From Nocardia sp. SYP-A9097 (GTDB taxonomy: Bacteria > Actinomycetota > Actinomycetes > Mycobacteriales > Mycobacteriaceae): 64,000 bases of DNA. Under the pieces are notes generated by a model, which was not told the origin of the DNA, searched no databases, and worked only from the letters and a program-made list of their open reading frames with translations. Location of the stretch: contig NZ_WJIC01000001.1 of the NCBI RefSeq assembly GCF_009649815.1, positions 372,001 through 436,000 on the forward strand, given 5' to 3'. The translations under genes were made by a program, and so were the position numbers. This document shows, piece by piece, positions 25,926 through 34,848 of the stretch. How positions within the stretch are numbered: the stretch's first letter is position 1; each line of letters begins with the position of its first letter.

Positions 25926-26279
25926 TCAGCCCTGCACCTCGGAGTCCTGGAGTTCCCGGGTGAGCCGCGATGACCACGGGCACCAGAAACAGCCCGGCAG
26001 GAACGCGCCGCACGCCTCGTCGAGATAGTCCTCGGTGTACTGAATGCTGGAGTCGCACACCTCGATGGCCATGGTGAAGAACGTGATGGTGTCCGGGTCG
26101 AAGGCGAAGGACCAGCCCGGATTGTAGGGCTCGGGCCGCTTGCGAATCTTGCCCATCACATGGGTCGACATCGTTTCCTCGCCGGACAGGATGCGGCGAG
26201 CCTCGGCAATGCGCTGATCATTGATCAGCTTGAAGACGAATTCCTTGCCGGAGTAATCGGTGAATGCGAAGTAGGCCAT
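25926..26279 (-). CDS. BP74-like (calmodulin-binding-protein-related) domain protein
   Basis: A 117-aa protein consisting of one domain: AYFAFTDYSGKEFVFKLIND, RIAEARRILSGEETMSTHVM, RKRPEPYNPGWSFAFDP, then IEVCDSSIQYTEDYLDEACG and FLPGCFWCPWSSRL. This pattern matches the BP74 N-terminal domain named after a Dictyostelium protein and found scattered in actinobacteria, usually secreted there. No signal peptide is seen here. The function in bacteria is not known. Three cysteines in the C-terminal part could form a disulphide or bind metal. Ribosome binding site GAGAGGG before ATG 26279. Confidence 0.75.
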   Translation of the reverse strand: MAYFAFTDYSGKEFVFKLINDQRIAEARRILSGEETMSTHVMGKIRKRPEPYNPGWSFAFDPDTITFFTMAIEVCDSSIQYTEDYLDEACGAFLPGCFWCPWSSRLTRELQDSEVQG

Positions 26280-26433
26280 GACATTCCCTCTCGACTGATC
26301 TATCGGATGGAAACAAACCTGCTCTTCGATGGTAGGTGGGGCGCGGCCAGGAATTTATCAAATTCGATTGTGCGGCAACGGAATTAAGATACCGTGCCGT
26401 ATGTCGCGGGTGGAACCGGAGCCAGGTTTCGCA

Positions 26434-27468
26434 TTACCGCGCCTGGAAAACCTGCTGTCCGTTACTTTGGGAAACCAGTTGCGTACCAGTCCGTTTCGTT
26501 TGCATCAGTAAGTCTCGAACGGCCATGGCGCCGCGAGCCACCGGAGCGGCGATCCGGCCGTCCGCGGCAATCAGCACCCCGGATGGGGTACCACGCACCC
26601 GATACCGCAGCGACGCCTCATTCCCCTGCTGCACCAACATGGGAATCGCACCCAGACCCTGCGTGCGTGCCCACTCGGCATGCGGCTCATCCGCACCATT
26701 GCCCACCACCGCTATCGTCACCGCATCCGCGCGCCGCAGCTGCCAGCGGGGCAGCTCCCGTGCCAGCGCGGCGCACATCTCGCACGACGGATGCACGAAA
26801 ACCAGCAGCACCGAACGACCCGGCGCGAGTAGCGATTCCAGGCTGGTACTGCCCGCGCCCGAGGCATTCAGCAGGTCGAACTCCGGGGCCACCGCACCGG
26901 TCGGCAAACCCTCCCCGCCCAGCGTCGACAGCGCCTGCTCATCCAATCTCCGGCGCAGCGAACGCAGCTCACCCCACAGCCAGACCAGCACCATGGCGAA
27001 GACCGCCGCCACCGCCATCCCCACCGCATGCTCGGCCGGCAGCGCCGCGGGCACCCGCGGATACGCCACCGAACCGACCGCGACCACCAGCGACAACAGC
27101 ATGAGCACGCCATTGCGCACCAGGGTTCCCGTCCCGATCGGCGCGGAACTCGCCGCACCGAAACACGAACAGGCCGGATGCTTGCCCTGCCGCAGCAGCC
27201 GCGCCACCGCGCCGGTGAACGCCGCGAGCAGCCCCACCGAGATGAGCGCCGCCGCGGCCGCCGTCCAGCGCGGTAGGAGCGCCAGGGCGATCACCGCCTC
27301 CAGCAGCGGTAGCGCCCGCCCGACGGTGGGAATCAGGCGCAGTGGAATACCGAACTCCCCCACCGCCTTCCTGGTCCCCGGCGGATCCGCGAACTTGCCC
27401 CACGCGGAGAGTCCGAAGACCGCCGCCAGTACCAGTCGAGCCACCCACACCCCGTAGTCGATAGCCAT
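26434..27468 (-). CDS. MauE-type membrane protein fused to a thioredoxin-like domain
   Basis: A 344-aa protein. The N-terminal half is a four-helix MauE/DoxX-like membrane domain (ARLVLAAVFGLSAWGKFADP through LLRNGVLMLL-type helices, including HPACSCFG with two cysteines). A further helix (about 140-160) is followed by a peroxiredoxin/thioredoxin-like domain outside or inside the membrane: APEFDLLNASGAG, FVHPSCEMCAALARELP (CxxC), RYRVRGTPSGVLIAADG with the cis-proline. MauE/MauD pairs handle disulphide formation during methylamine dehydrogenase maturation. As a fusion with no mau genes nearby, it is probably a general thiol-redox membrane protein (VKOR/DsbD-like logic). ATG 27468 is preferred over 27486. 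Confidence 0.8.
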   Translation of the reverse strand: MAIDYGVWVARLVLAAVFGLSAWGKFADPPGTRKAVGEFGIPLRLIPTVGRALPLLEAVIALALLPRWTAAAAALISVGLLAAFTGAVARLLRQGKHPACSCFGAASSAPIGTGTLVRNGVLMLLSLVVAVGSVAYPRVPAALPAEHAVGMAVAAVFAMVLVWLWGELRSLRRRLDEQALSTLGGEGLPTGAVAPEFDLLNASGAGSTSLESLLAPGRSVLLVFVHPSCEMCAALARELPRWQLRRADAVTIAVVGNGADEPHAEWARTQGLGAIPMLVQQGNEASLRYRVRGTPSGVLIAADGRIAAPVARGAMAVRDLLMQTKRTGTQLVSQSNGQQVFQAR

Positions 27469-27524
27469 AATCGCACCATCGCACATTCCCGATTCCCGCG
27501 AATCACGAATGAACGGAGCGGTTT

Positions 27525-28475
27525 TCAGGCCCGGTCGCGTGCCGCCAAGGCCACCGCCGCGAAGGTGAGCAGGCAGCCCGCCACCGCCGGCACCGAAAGC
27601 GCCCGACCGGTCGGTGCTGACAAATCCAGTAGCAACGACATCAACAACTGGCCCGCCACCGACGTCAGCCCCAGCAGCAGCACCCCGATCCAGCGCACCA
27701 CAACCACCGCCAGGCCGATGAAGAACACCCCGATCACCCCACCCAGATACAGCCACGGCTCAGCGGGAAACGTTGCCGGCCAACCATTCCCGACCACCAC
27801 CAGCGACTCGACCAACAGCAACCCCACCGTCCCCGTCACGAAATTCGCCAGCGTCGCCGTACGCGGTCCACCCACCGCACCCACCCGCCCATTCACCGCC
27901 TGCTGCCAAGCCACCCCCACCCCCGCCAAAACCGGCAATACGATCAAAACCCCCACCGGCACCGCCCCGAACCACCCCGGCCCAGCCGAACCCGACCCAC
28001 CCCGCCGCCCGAACGTGGCCAGCACGACCGCCCCCAGCGCCACCACCGCACCCCCGACCCGCCATCCGGTCACCGCGGTACGCCCACCCGGCCCCACCCC
28101 CTGCCGATCCACCACCAGACTGCTCACCAACTGCCCCGCCACCGCCGACACCGTGAACGCCGTCACCCCGATCGCCGCCACCGTAAGCCCTTGGCAGGCA
28201 ACGAAGAACGCCCCACACAACCCACCCAGCAACTGCCACCACCGCAGACTCCCGCCCCGCACCGCCCGACACACCCGCACCACTCCGGCCCGTCCGCTCC
28301 CGCTCCCCACGCAGACCACCGCCACCACCAGCAACCCCGACCCGAAACTCACCACCGCCGCAGCCACCCCATCCTGCAACCGCTCCCCCAGCGCACCATT
28401 GATCCGCGCCTGCACCGCCACCCCCGCGCCGATACAACCCCCAAACATCAACCCCGCCCGCTGTCGCCCAGTCAC
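27525..28475 (-). CDS. YdcZ/DUF606 family (DMT-type) transporter
   Basis: A 316-aa integral membrane protein with about ten helices, formed by two DUF606 repeats. Repeat 1 begins GCIGAGVAVQARINGALGER and repeat 2 begins LPVLAGVGVAWQQAVNGRVG; both carry the family Q-x(3)N-G/A signature. Members are EamA/DMT-superfamily putative small-molecule exporters. GTG 28475 start. It diverges from vapB at 28554, sharing about 80 bases of promoter region. Coding sequence is exceptionally C-rich on the plus strand, hence very high G+C. Confidence 0.85.
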   Translation of the reverse strand: MTGRQRAGLMFGGCIGAGVAVQARINGALGERLQDGVAAAVVSFGSGLLVVAVVCVGSGSGRAGVVRVCRAVRGGSLRWWQLLGGLCGAFFVACQGLTVAAIGVTAFTVSAVAGQLVSSLVVDRQGVGPGGRTAVTGWRVGGAVVALGAVVLATFGRRGGSGSAGPGWFGAVPVGVLIVLPVLAGVGVAWQQAVNGRVGAVGGPRTATLANFVTGTVGLLLVESLVVVGNGWPATFPAEPWLYLGGVIGVFFIGLAVVVVRWIGVLLLGLTSVAGQLLMSLLLDLSAPTGRALSVPAVAGCLLTFAAVALAARDRA

Positions 28476-28504
28476 CGCTCAATACTCCCCGCCAATCCCC
28501 GGAA

Positions 28505-28543
28505 TGTACAATAATGAGGGCGTACATAGTCATTTCTTGTACA
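28505..28543. promoter_or_regulatory. Inverted-repeat operator of vapBC
   Basis: TGTACAA (28505-28511) with ATGA (28514-28517) mirrors TCAT (28530-28533) with TTGTACA (28537-28543). A third GTACA lies at the centre (28522-28526). The right arm touches the AGGAGG ribosome binding site of vapB (28543-28548), so binding of a VapBC complex would block transcription and ribosome access. Confidence 0.6.
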
Positions 28544-28553
28544 GGAGGGTGCT

Positions 28554-28778
28554 ATGTCACTAACCCACATCGAAATCGATGACGATGCCCTCGAAATGGC
28601 GAAGAAGCTGGGCGGGCACCGCACGAAGACCGCCGCGGTCGCCGCGGCCCTGCACGAATACAACGAACGGCTCTCCCGAGCCGTCGCGTATGACCGCTAC
28701 TTCGAGCTCGCCCAAACTTGGGACCTGGAAGGCGCCGAAGCCGCGCACCGGATGGAGAAGGAGCCACCTCCGAATTGA
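28554..28778 (+). CDS. vapB: VapB-type antitoxin
   Basis: A 74-aa antitoxin. The N-terminal ribbon-helix-helix (LTHIEIDDDALEMAKKLGGH, RTKTAAVAAALHEYNER) is the DUF2191-type DNA-binding fold; the C-terminal half (YFELAQTWDLEGAEAAHRME) would wrap round the toxin. AGGAGG lies 5 nt before ATG 28554. Its stop overlaps the vapC start. It probably represses its own promoter through the adjacent inverted repeat. Confidence 0.88.
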   Translation: MSLTHIEIDDDALEMAKKLGGHRTKTAAVAAALHEYNERLSRAVAYDRYFELAQTWDLEGAEAAHRMEKEPPPN

Positions 28779-29206
28779 TCGGATACCTGCTCGATTCCTC
28801 GGCGCTGTGGCGCGTACTGCGTGATCCGAAACTCCATACCCGGTGGCGGGAAGCGACCATTGCCGGTGAGGTGCACTCCTGCTATCCACAGCGGATCGAG
28901 TTCCTCCGATCGGCCCGCAACCTGAAGGAGTACGCCCAGTACTGCGCGATTTTCGACACGCTCTACAGCGATGTCACCGTTCCGAAGTCGGCCAGCCTGT
29001 GGATCGCCGGATTACAGTGGCGGGCAGCGGAAAACGGCAATCATCAATGCCTATCCGCCGTGGACTTACAGGTCTGTGCCACCGCCGCTTATCACGGCCT
29101 CACCGTCCTGCACGATGACTCCGACTTCGTGACCGCCGCCCGGCTCGCCACCGAACTCCAGCAGCACAACGTGCACGACGCGCCCGCCAGCCCACCCCCG
29201 GAGTAG
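28775..29206 (+). CDS. vapC: VapC-type PIN-domain ribonuclease toxin
   Basis: A 143-aa PIN domain. The first acidic residue is in GYLLDSSALWRVL (Asp7); YPQRIEFLRSA supplies the Glu; AVDLQVCATAAYHGLTVLHD and DSDFVTAA supply the remaining acidic residues that bind Mg2+. VapC toxins cut tRNA or rRNA. Translation starts at TTG 28775, overlapping the vapB stop (TTGA), which ties toxin output to antitoxin translation. Target RNA unknown. Confidence 0.88.
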   Translation: MIGYLLDSSALWRVLRDPKLHTRWREATIAGEVHSCYPQRIEFLRSARNLKEYAQYCAIFDTLYSDVTVPKSASLWIAGLQWRAAENGNHQCLSAVDLQVCATAAYHGLTVLHDDSDFVTAARLATELQQHNVHDAPASPPPE

Positions 29207-29274
29207 TGAGATGCCTTGTGCTGGAACAGAACCTGGGAATGGTCGGGGCGGCGGCGGTCGGTTACGGTCGGGGC

Positions 29275-29982
29275 GTGACCGAATCGACCATCGGCGATAC
29301 GTATGACGCCGAAACCTATCGGGTACTGGATGATGCTTGGAATTCTTGGGGGCGGTTGGATACCGATGTTATTGCGCACCTGATCAATCCGGCGTTCATG
29401 GGTGGGCCGCAGTGGCCGGCTTTACGGCAGGCGCACGCCATTGTGCGGCGCGATGACGCGCTGCTGGTGGCCAGTAGCGGGCTGGCCGATCCGACCGAGT
29501 GGGATGACAACGAACCCACGAACGGATACGAGTTGGAGGTGTTCGGGATATCGCCGGATATCGATGCCGGGAGTGACACCATTTCGGTGGCCACCTCCTG
29601 GCTCGGGCAGACCGTCATGACGGTGTCGAATCTGGTGGCGCAGTACGGGTTCCGGGTCTCGGAGATGTTGGAACTGTACGGGGTCATCACCATTCAACTC
29701 GATGATGCGCGGTTGCCGGATGCGGCCGCCGGGACGTATCTCGACGAGGACGGCGCGCTGGTGGTCATGCTCGGGCTCGTCGACGCGGAGCTACCCGAGA
29801 CCGTGCCGGGGCCGCTGTCACCGATTCGGCTGGTCAATGTGAAGCTGCTGACCGTTCCGGAAGGGCGGTTCTGCGTGAACAATTCGATGGGGGACGCCGA
29901 CGCGCGGCATGAACTCGCGCGGCGGTTCGCGGAGCAGGGCGGGGTGCTGCGGTCCAGTATCAGTCGGCCGTCGGTGGTCTGA
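29275..29982 (+). CDS. SUFU-like (suppressor of fused domain) protein
   Basis: A 235-aa soluble protein. The pattern HAIVRRDDALLVASSGLADP, NGYELEVFGISPDI, a central LGQTVMTVSNLVAQYGFR helix, YGVITIQLD, and LPETVPGPLSPIRLVNVKLL matches the bacterial SUFU domain, often found as an immunity protein in polymorphic toxin loci. No toxin gene adjoins it except vapBC just upstream. Start GTG 29275 is chosen for the GGTCGGGGC preceding it; ATG 29239 and the TTG/ATG near 29206 would extend it. The last 23 bases overlap the convergent MFS gene. Confidence 0.7.
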   Translation: MTESTIGDTYDAETYRVLDDAWNSWGRLDTDVIAHLINPAFMGGPQWPALRQAHAIVRRDDALLVASSGLADPTEWDDNEPTNGYELEVFGISPDIDAGSDTISVATSWLGQTVMTVSNLVAQYGFRVSEMLELYGVITIQLDDARLPDAAAGTYLDEDGALVVMLGLVDAELPETVPGPLSPIRLVNVKLLTVPEGRFCVNNSMGDADARHELARRFAEQGGVLRSSISRPSVV

Positions 29983-31231
29983 GCGGGGACCGCTCCACCT
30001 CCCTCGGCAGCCAGGTCGGCACCAGCGCGGCGATCAACAGCAGCGGGGTGCCCAGCACGGCCACCAGCGCCGGAATGGGCAGCTGGCCGGCTGCCACACC
30101 TACGAAGACGAAGACGATCAGTGCGATCACCTCGGTGACCAAGCCGGACACCGAGGTGACCGTGGCACGAGCCGGACCCTCGATGACGTCCTGGAGGCGG
30201 GCCGAGGCGAGCACATCCGCGTTGTAGTCGATGCCGTAACCGATGGCGATGGCCGTAAAACCCACTGCCGTCAGGGGATACATCAATCCGGGGTGCGCGG
30301 TGGCCGTCCCGCACAACAGCGCACCACCGATGAAGAGCACGCCGCCGATGCCCAGTGCGATGGAAAATGCTCTGGCCGAGGCATTTTCGGTCCGACCGGC
30401 CAATGTGGCACCGGCCAGCGCACCGGCCACGGTCACCCCGACCAATACCGCCGAGATCGACGGGGAGACACCGGCATGATCCGCGAGCAGGGCGAAATAC
30501 TCGTCGAACGCGGTAATGCCGTTCAGCAGCGCGACCAGGACCACTCCTCGGCGAATCACCCTAACCTGCAATGACTCTCGTAGCCCGGAGCGGAGCATGT
30601 GGAGATAGCGGGACATACCCGCCGGTGCGGAGGTCACCGATACCGGCGGCGGCTCGAAACCCGGCTCCTCCTCCAGATCCTCTATGTCCGAGGCAGATAC
30701 GACCTTCGGCGCACTGGGCAGGACAGTCGCCGACAGCACATGTACACCCGCCAGCACCACACTCGACCAGCCCACCAGGGCAAAACCACCCCACGCGTAC
30801 AGCGGCGCGGCCGCGAGAATGCCTATGAGAGCGGCTGATTCGGCCGCGGCACGCGTGTAACCCATCAGACGCGGGTACGCGGAAGTCGATGCCCGGGCGA
30901 CCAGATCGTCGTAGATCAGCGCCTCGAAGGTGCCCGAGCGCAGCGCACCGGCCGTACCCCACAGGATGAATCCGGCCGCGAAACCGGCATAGGACGGCAG
31001 CAGCGTCCAGACCAGGAAACCCGCCGTCAGCAGGACTCCGGACAGGATCAGCAGAGCACGACGCGAAACCGTATCCGCCCAGGCACCCGAGGGCACCTCC
31101 AGCAGGAATGAGGTCGCCGACCAGATGACCAGCAGTGACGAGATCTGCGCCGTGCTCAACCCGTGGTCCGCGAAGAGCAGGGCATAGAGGGCGTAATACG
31201 GAATCAGATCCGCGGTGAACGCGAAGAACAC
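29960..31231 (-). CDS. MFS transporter
   Basis: A 423-aa protein with twelve predicted membrane helices in two bundles split by an acidic cytoplasmic loop (SASDIEDLEEEPGFEPPPVS, about residues 180-200). The N-terminal bundle includes the A-motif-like region GAWADTVSRRALL between helices 2 and 3. It resembles actinobacterial MFS proteins of unknown substrate with the LEVPSGAWAD motif. GTG 31231 is the first possible start after an in-frame stop upstream; the frame is open upstream as GNRRADPVRGLTLRA but lacks another start, so a few more residues may be missed. Confidence 0.85.
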   Translation of the reverse strand: MFFAFTADLIPYYALYALLFADHGLSTAQISSLLVIWSATSFLLEVPSGAWADTVSRRALLILSGVLLTAGFLVWTLLPSYAGFAAGFILWGTAGALRSGTFEALIYDDLVARASTSAYPRLMGYTRAAAESAALIGILAAAPLYAWGGFALVGWSSVVLAGVHVLSATVLPSAPKVVSASDIEDLEEEPGFEPPPVSVTSAPAGMSRYLHMLRSGLRESLQVRVIRRGVVLVALLNGITAFDEYFALLADHAGVSPSISAVLVGVTVAGALAGATLAGRTENASARAFSIALGIGGVLFIGGALLCGTATAHPGLMYPLTAVGFTAIAIGYGIDYNADVLASARLQDVIEGPARATVTSVSGLVTEVIALIVFVFVGVAAGQLPIPALVAVLGTPLLLIAALVPTWLPREVERSPLRPPTAD

Positions 31232-31325
31232 CGCGCGCAGCGTGAGACCGCGGACCGGATCGGCGCGGCGGTTACCTACGAATGCGAGCCGGGATCAACA
31301 GGCGTAGACGAGCATGCGCATGCGA

Positions 31326-33194
31326 TCAACTCTGCGCGCCGGGCGTCCCGCCGTCAAACGGATTCTCGACCGGAATCCAGCCGTCCGTATTGACCTCATG
31401 CTCCTTGAGCCCCGCGCCGACCAGACCGTGCCGGTCATTGAGATCATTGATCAGCTCGGACACCGGATGTGAATCGCTGTAGTGGTAGCCCTGCGCCAGC
31501 GCGAAACCGAGCTCGGTGAGGACCGCCGCCTGATATTCGGTCTCCACACCCTCCGCGATCACCTGCAGATCGAGGGACTTGCCCAGCGCCGCAATGACTC
31601 CCAGCAGCGGCGGCGCCGGGGAATCCGAGCGGATGGCGGCCACGAACGACTGATCCACCTTCAAGATGTCGCTGGGCAGCGTGGCCAGGCGGCTCAAAGA
31701 CGAATAGCCGGTACCGAAATCGTCGATGGCGATCCGCACACCGGTCTCCCGGAGTTTGTGCAGGTTCGCGATGGCGGTCTCGGATTCGGCGGCGATCTCA
31801 CTCTCGGTGACCTCGAGCACCAGCTGATCGGCGGGCCAGCCGGTATCGGCGAGAATCCCGGAAACCCGGTCCGCATAGGCGGATTCGGCCAATTCCAGGC
31901 CGCTCACATTCACATTCAGCGTCAGATCCAGCTGCGCGAAGGTCTCCTGCAGGCGGGTCGCGTCCGCGCAGGCGCGACGCAAAACCAGTTCGTCCAGATC
32001 GGAGATGAGGTCGTACTCCTCGGCGACCCGGATCAAGCCCTCCGTGGTCACATCCGGCTGCGCGTTCGAGGACCAGCGCAGCAGCGCCTCCACCCCGACC
32101 GCCCGCGTCGCACCGTCGGACAGGCTCACAATCGGCTGATACTGCACATCCAGGGTGCCGCGATCGATCGCCTCGCGCAGCTCCACGGCCAGCGGCAACT
32201 GCCGCGACGACTCCAGCACCGTACGATTACGACCGGCCTGCTTGGCCCGATACAGACCCACGTCCGCGCGACTCACCAACAGCGAACCGGACTCACCCGG
32301 CTGCCACGAGGTGACACCGGCTGAACAGCCCGTGGTCACCGCGGCCCGCAATTGCTCGGTCAGCAGAATCGCCGCCTGCTCCGTCGAATTCGGCAGCAAC
32401 AGCGCGAAAGCGTCACCGCCGTAACGCGCCAGCCGCTGCTCCGGAGTCAGCAACTTCGACCAGGTATCACCCACCCGCTGCAGCACCGCGTCACCCGCAC
32501 GATGCCCGAGATGGTCATTTATCTTCTGGAAACGGTCCAGGTCCACCAGCACCAGCGACAGCGCCTGCCCGGTGCGCGTGGCGGTCGCGATCGCATTCGC
32601 CAGCGCCCGATCGAAACCACGCCGATTCAACAGACCGGTCAACATATCGATATCCGCGTCCGACGCCATCCGCGTGAGAATGCCGACCACAATGCCGATT
32701 CCGAAGGTGATACCCGCCGGAATCAGACCCGACCACCACGGCAGACCACGCGAGGGCACCACCCACAGGCAGCACAGGATCGCGAACGCCAGATGCGCGC
32801 CCAGCCATTTCCAGGCGAAGAAAATCGCCGCATCACACGCGACGAACACATAGAACGCGGCCAGACTGATGGCGCCGACGGTATTCGGAAACCAGTGCAC
32901 CGCAACGGTCACCAGTACCGTCGCCATCGCCACATACGCGTGATGCACCGAATGCGGCATCCGCGGACCCCAGATGAGCAGGCTCAGACCGAGCAACAGC
33001 GCGACAAAAGCCGCAATGCCCACCAGTGGCCTATTGCCCTCATCACCCGGGGCGACCGCCGTGATCACCAGACCAAGCACACCACCCATGACGTAGAACG
33101 CCCCGGTGGTGCGAGCCATGACCATTGCCGTCGCCAGCGCCGATGCCGCACGCACCCGCGTTCGGGTATCGCCGCGATGCCCGATTCCTCGCAC
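31326..33194 (-). CDS. Membrane GGDEF-EAL protein with degenerate GGDEF motif
   Basis: A 622-aa protein. Six or seven membrane helices fill residues 25-175. The GGDEF domain (about 180-330) has GGDAF at 259-263 in place of GG(D/E)EF, losing the conserved glutamate, so diguanylate cyclase activity is doubtful. The EAL domain (about 335-590) keeps EALLRW (369-374), NVNVSG, EVTES (461-465), DDFGTGYSS (491-499), and AEGVET, all needed for c-di-GMP hydrolysis. Expected role: membrane-anchored c-di-GMP phosphodiesterase with a regulatory GGDEF module. A 97-bp structured repeat lies just upstream. Confidence 0.88.
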   Translation of the reverse strand: MRGIGHRGDTRTRVRAASALATAMVMARTTGAFYVMGGVLGLVITAVAPGDEGNRPLVGIAAFVALLLGLSLLIWGPRMPHSVHHAYVAMATVLVTVAVHWFPNTVGAISLAAFYVFVACDAAIFFAWKWLGAHLAFAILCCLWVVPSRGLPWWSGLIPAGITFGIGIVVGILTRMASDADIDMLTGLLNRRGFDRALANAIATATRTGQALSLVLVDLDRFQKINDHLGHRAGDAVLQRVGDTWSKLLTPEQRLARYGGDAFALLLPNSTEQAAILLTEQLRAAVTTGCSAGVTSWQPGESGSLLVSRADVGLYRAKQAGRNRTVLESSRQLPLAVELREAIDRGTLDVQYQPIVSLSDGATRAVGVEALLRWSSNAQPDVTTEGLIRVAEEYDLISDLDELVLRRACADATRLQETFAQLDLTLNVNVSGLELAESAYADRVSGILADTGWPADQLVLEVTESEIAAESETAIANLHKLRETGVRIAIDDFGTGYSSLSRLATLPSDILKVDQSFVAAIRSDSPAPPLLGVIAALGKSLDLQVIAEGVETEYQAAVLTELGFALAQGYHYSDSHPVSELINDLNDRHGLVGAGLKEHEVNTDGWIPVENPFDGGTPGAQS

Positions 33195-33245
33195 AGCGCC
33201 TAGCCTAAACGCTCTGTTGATTTTTGCCTCCGCTTCGCTCCGGCT

Positions 33246-33342
33246 GGTTCGCGGCCCTGGGAGTCTCGGTTCTTCCCTCCCTCCGCTCCTCCGCTTCGCT
33301 CCCCCGCTCCACTCGGTCCAGAACCGAGACGGGCCACGAACC
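33246..33342. repeat. 97-bp dispersed stem-loop repeat, copy 1
   Basis: Outer arms GGTTCGCGGCCC (33246-33257) and GGGCCACGAACC (33331-33342), inner arms TCTCGGTTCT (33264-33273) and AGAACCGAGA (33320-33329), with a C/T-rich 46-base loop. A second 97-bp copy lies at 42197-42293 in the same orientation. Both sit between tandem minus-strand genes, here serS and the GGDEF-EAL gene. Confidence 0.75.
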
Positions 33343-33359
33343 TCGAGGGCCGGTGAATT

Positions 33360-34622
33360 TCAGCGAATCGGCTTCAGGACTTCGGTTCCGACGAACGGCA
33401 CCAGCGCGGCCGGAACCCGCACCGAACCATCCGCCTGCTGGTGATTCTCCAGAATCGCGACAATCCAGCGGGTGGTGGCCAGGGTGCCGTTCAGCGTCGC
33501 GGCGGTCTGCGGCTTGTTGTTCTCATCCCGGTAGCGCACATTCAGACGACGCGCCTGGAACGTCGTGCAATTCGAGGTCGAGGTCAGCTCGCGGTAGGTC
33601 TGCTGCGTCGGAACCCAAGCCTCACAGTCGAATTTGCGCACCGCCGAGCTACCCAGATCACCAGCGGCCACATCGATCACCCGATACGGCACCTCGACAG
33701 CGGCCAGCATCTCCTGCTCCCACGCCAGCAGCCGCCGATGCTCGGCATCGGCCTCCTCCGGGCGGGTGTAGACGAACATCTCCACCTTGTCGAACTGATG
33801 CACGCGAATAATGCCGCGCGTGTCCTTGCCGTAGCTGCCCGCCTCACGACGGAAACACGACGACCAACCCGCATAGCGCTTCGCGCCGTCGTTCAGATCC
33901 AGGATCTCGCCCGAGTGATAACCGGCGAGGGGGACCTCCGAGGTGCCGACCAGGTACAGGTCGTCCTCCTCCAGGTGATAGACCTCCGCCGAGTGCTGAC
34001 CCAGGAAACCCGTGCCCGCCATGATCTCCGGGCGCACCAGCACCGGCGGAATCATCATGGTGAAACCATTCGCGGTGGCCTTCTGCGCGGCCAACTGCAA
34101 CAGGCCCAACTGCAGCAGCGCGCCGTAACCGGTGAGGAAATAGAAGCGCGCACCCGAAACCTTCGCGCCACGTTCCATATCGATAATGCCCAGCGATTCA
34201 CCCAATTCCAGGTGATCCTTGGGCTCGAAATCGAATTCGCGCGGCGTGCCGATGTGATCGAGCACGATGTAATCGTCCTCGCCACCCGCCGGCGCACCCT
34301 CCTGCACCACATTCGAGAGCGCGCGCTGCGCGGCATCGAGGACGGCGTCGGCTGCGTTCTCGGCCACCTCGGCCGCCTTCACCAGCGCCGAGAGCTCCTG
34401 CCCCCGCGTGAGCAGCGCCGGACGCTCCTCCGGAGAAGCCTTGCCGACCTTCTTACCGAGGGCCTTGTGCTCGGCACGCAGTCCATCGGCATTGGCCACC
34501 GCCGCCCGCCGGGCCGTATCCGCCGCGAGCAGGGCATCCACCAGGGCCGGATCCTCGCCGCGAGCGCGCTGCGACGCGCGTACCACGTCCGGATTCTCCC
34601 GCAGGAATCGAAGGTCGATCAT
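33360..34622 (-). CDS. serS: Seryl-tRNA synthetase
   Basis: A 420-aa class II synthetase that charges tRNA-Ser (and tRNA-Sec where present). The N-terminal long coiled-coil arm (about 30-100, with [20 protein letters not shown]) contacts the tRNA. The catalytic core has motif 2 ([20 protein letters not shown], about 260-280) and motif 3 ([19 protein letters not shown], about 375-395), the TXE-type serine site in VGTSEVPL. Full family length. ATG 34622 start. Conserved position equals M. tuberculosis Rv3834c. Single gene, with the structured repeat downstream. Confidence 0.97.
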   Translation of the reverse strand: MIDLRFLRENPDVVRASQRARGEDPALVDALLAADTARRAAVANADGLRAEHKALGKKVGKASPEERPALLTRGQELSALVKAAEVAENAADAVLDAAQRALSNVVQEGAPAGGEDDYIVLDHIGTPREFDFEPKDHLELGESLGIIDMERGAKVSGARFYFLTGYGALLQLGLLQLAAQKATANGFTMMIPPVLVRPEIMAGTGFLGQHSAEVYHLEEDDLYLVGTSEVPLAGYHSGEILDLNDGAKRYAGWSSCFRREAGSYGKDTRGIIRVHQFDKVEMFVYTRPEEADAEHRRLLAWEQEMLAAVEVPYRVIDVAAGDLGSSAVRKFDCEAWVPTQQTYRELTSTSNCTTFQARRLNVRYRDENNKPQTAATLNGTLATTRWIVAILENHQQADGSVRVPAALVPFVGTEVLKPIR

Positions 34623-34848
34623 GGCCTCCAGACTAGTGGGCGGGGGCCAGTGAATTTCCCGTAGGTCCGGGCTCGGCCGAATGTCGGCACGCACTCACAC
34701 TTTTCGCCGCGACCACGCAGTTTCCGCCGGATTCCCCCGTTTGGGTCGCCGCCGCTCGGCGAATCGACCAGAGTTGAGCCATGGGTACGGCCGGAAGCGC
34801 AGCTATGCCCGCGTCCTTACCCCTGGCCAGACCTCCCGAGGAGTCTCC

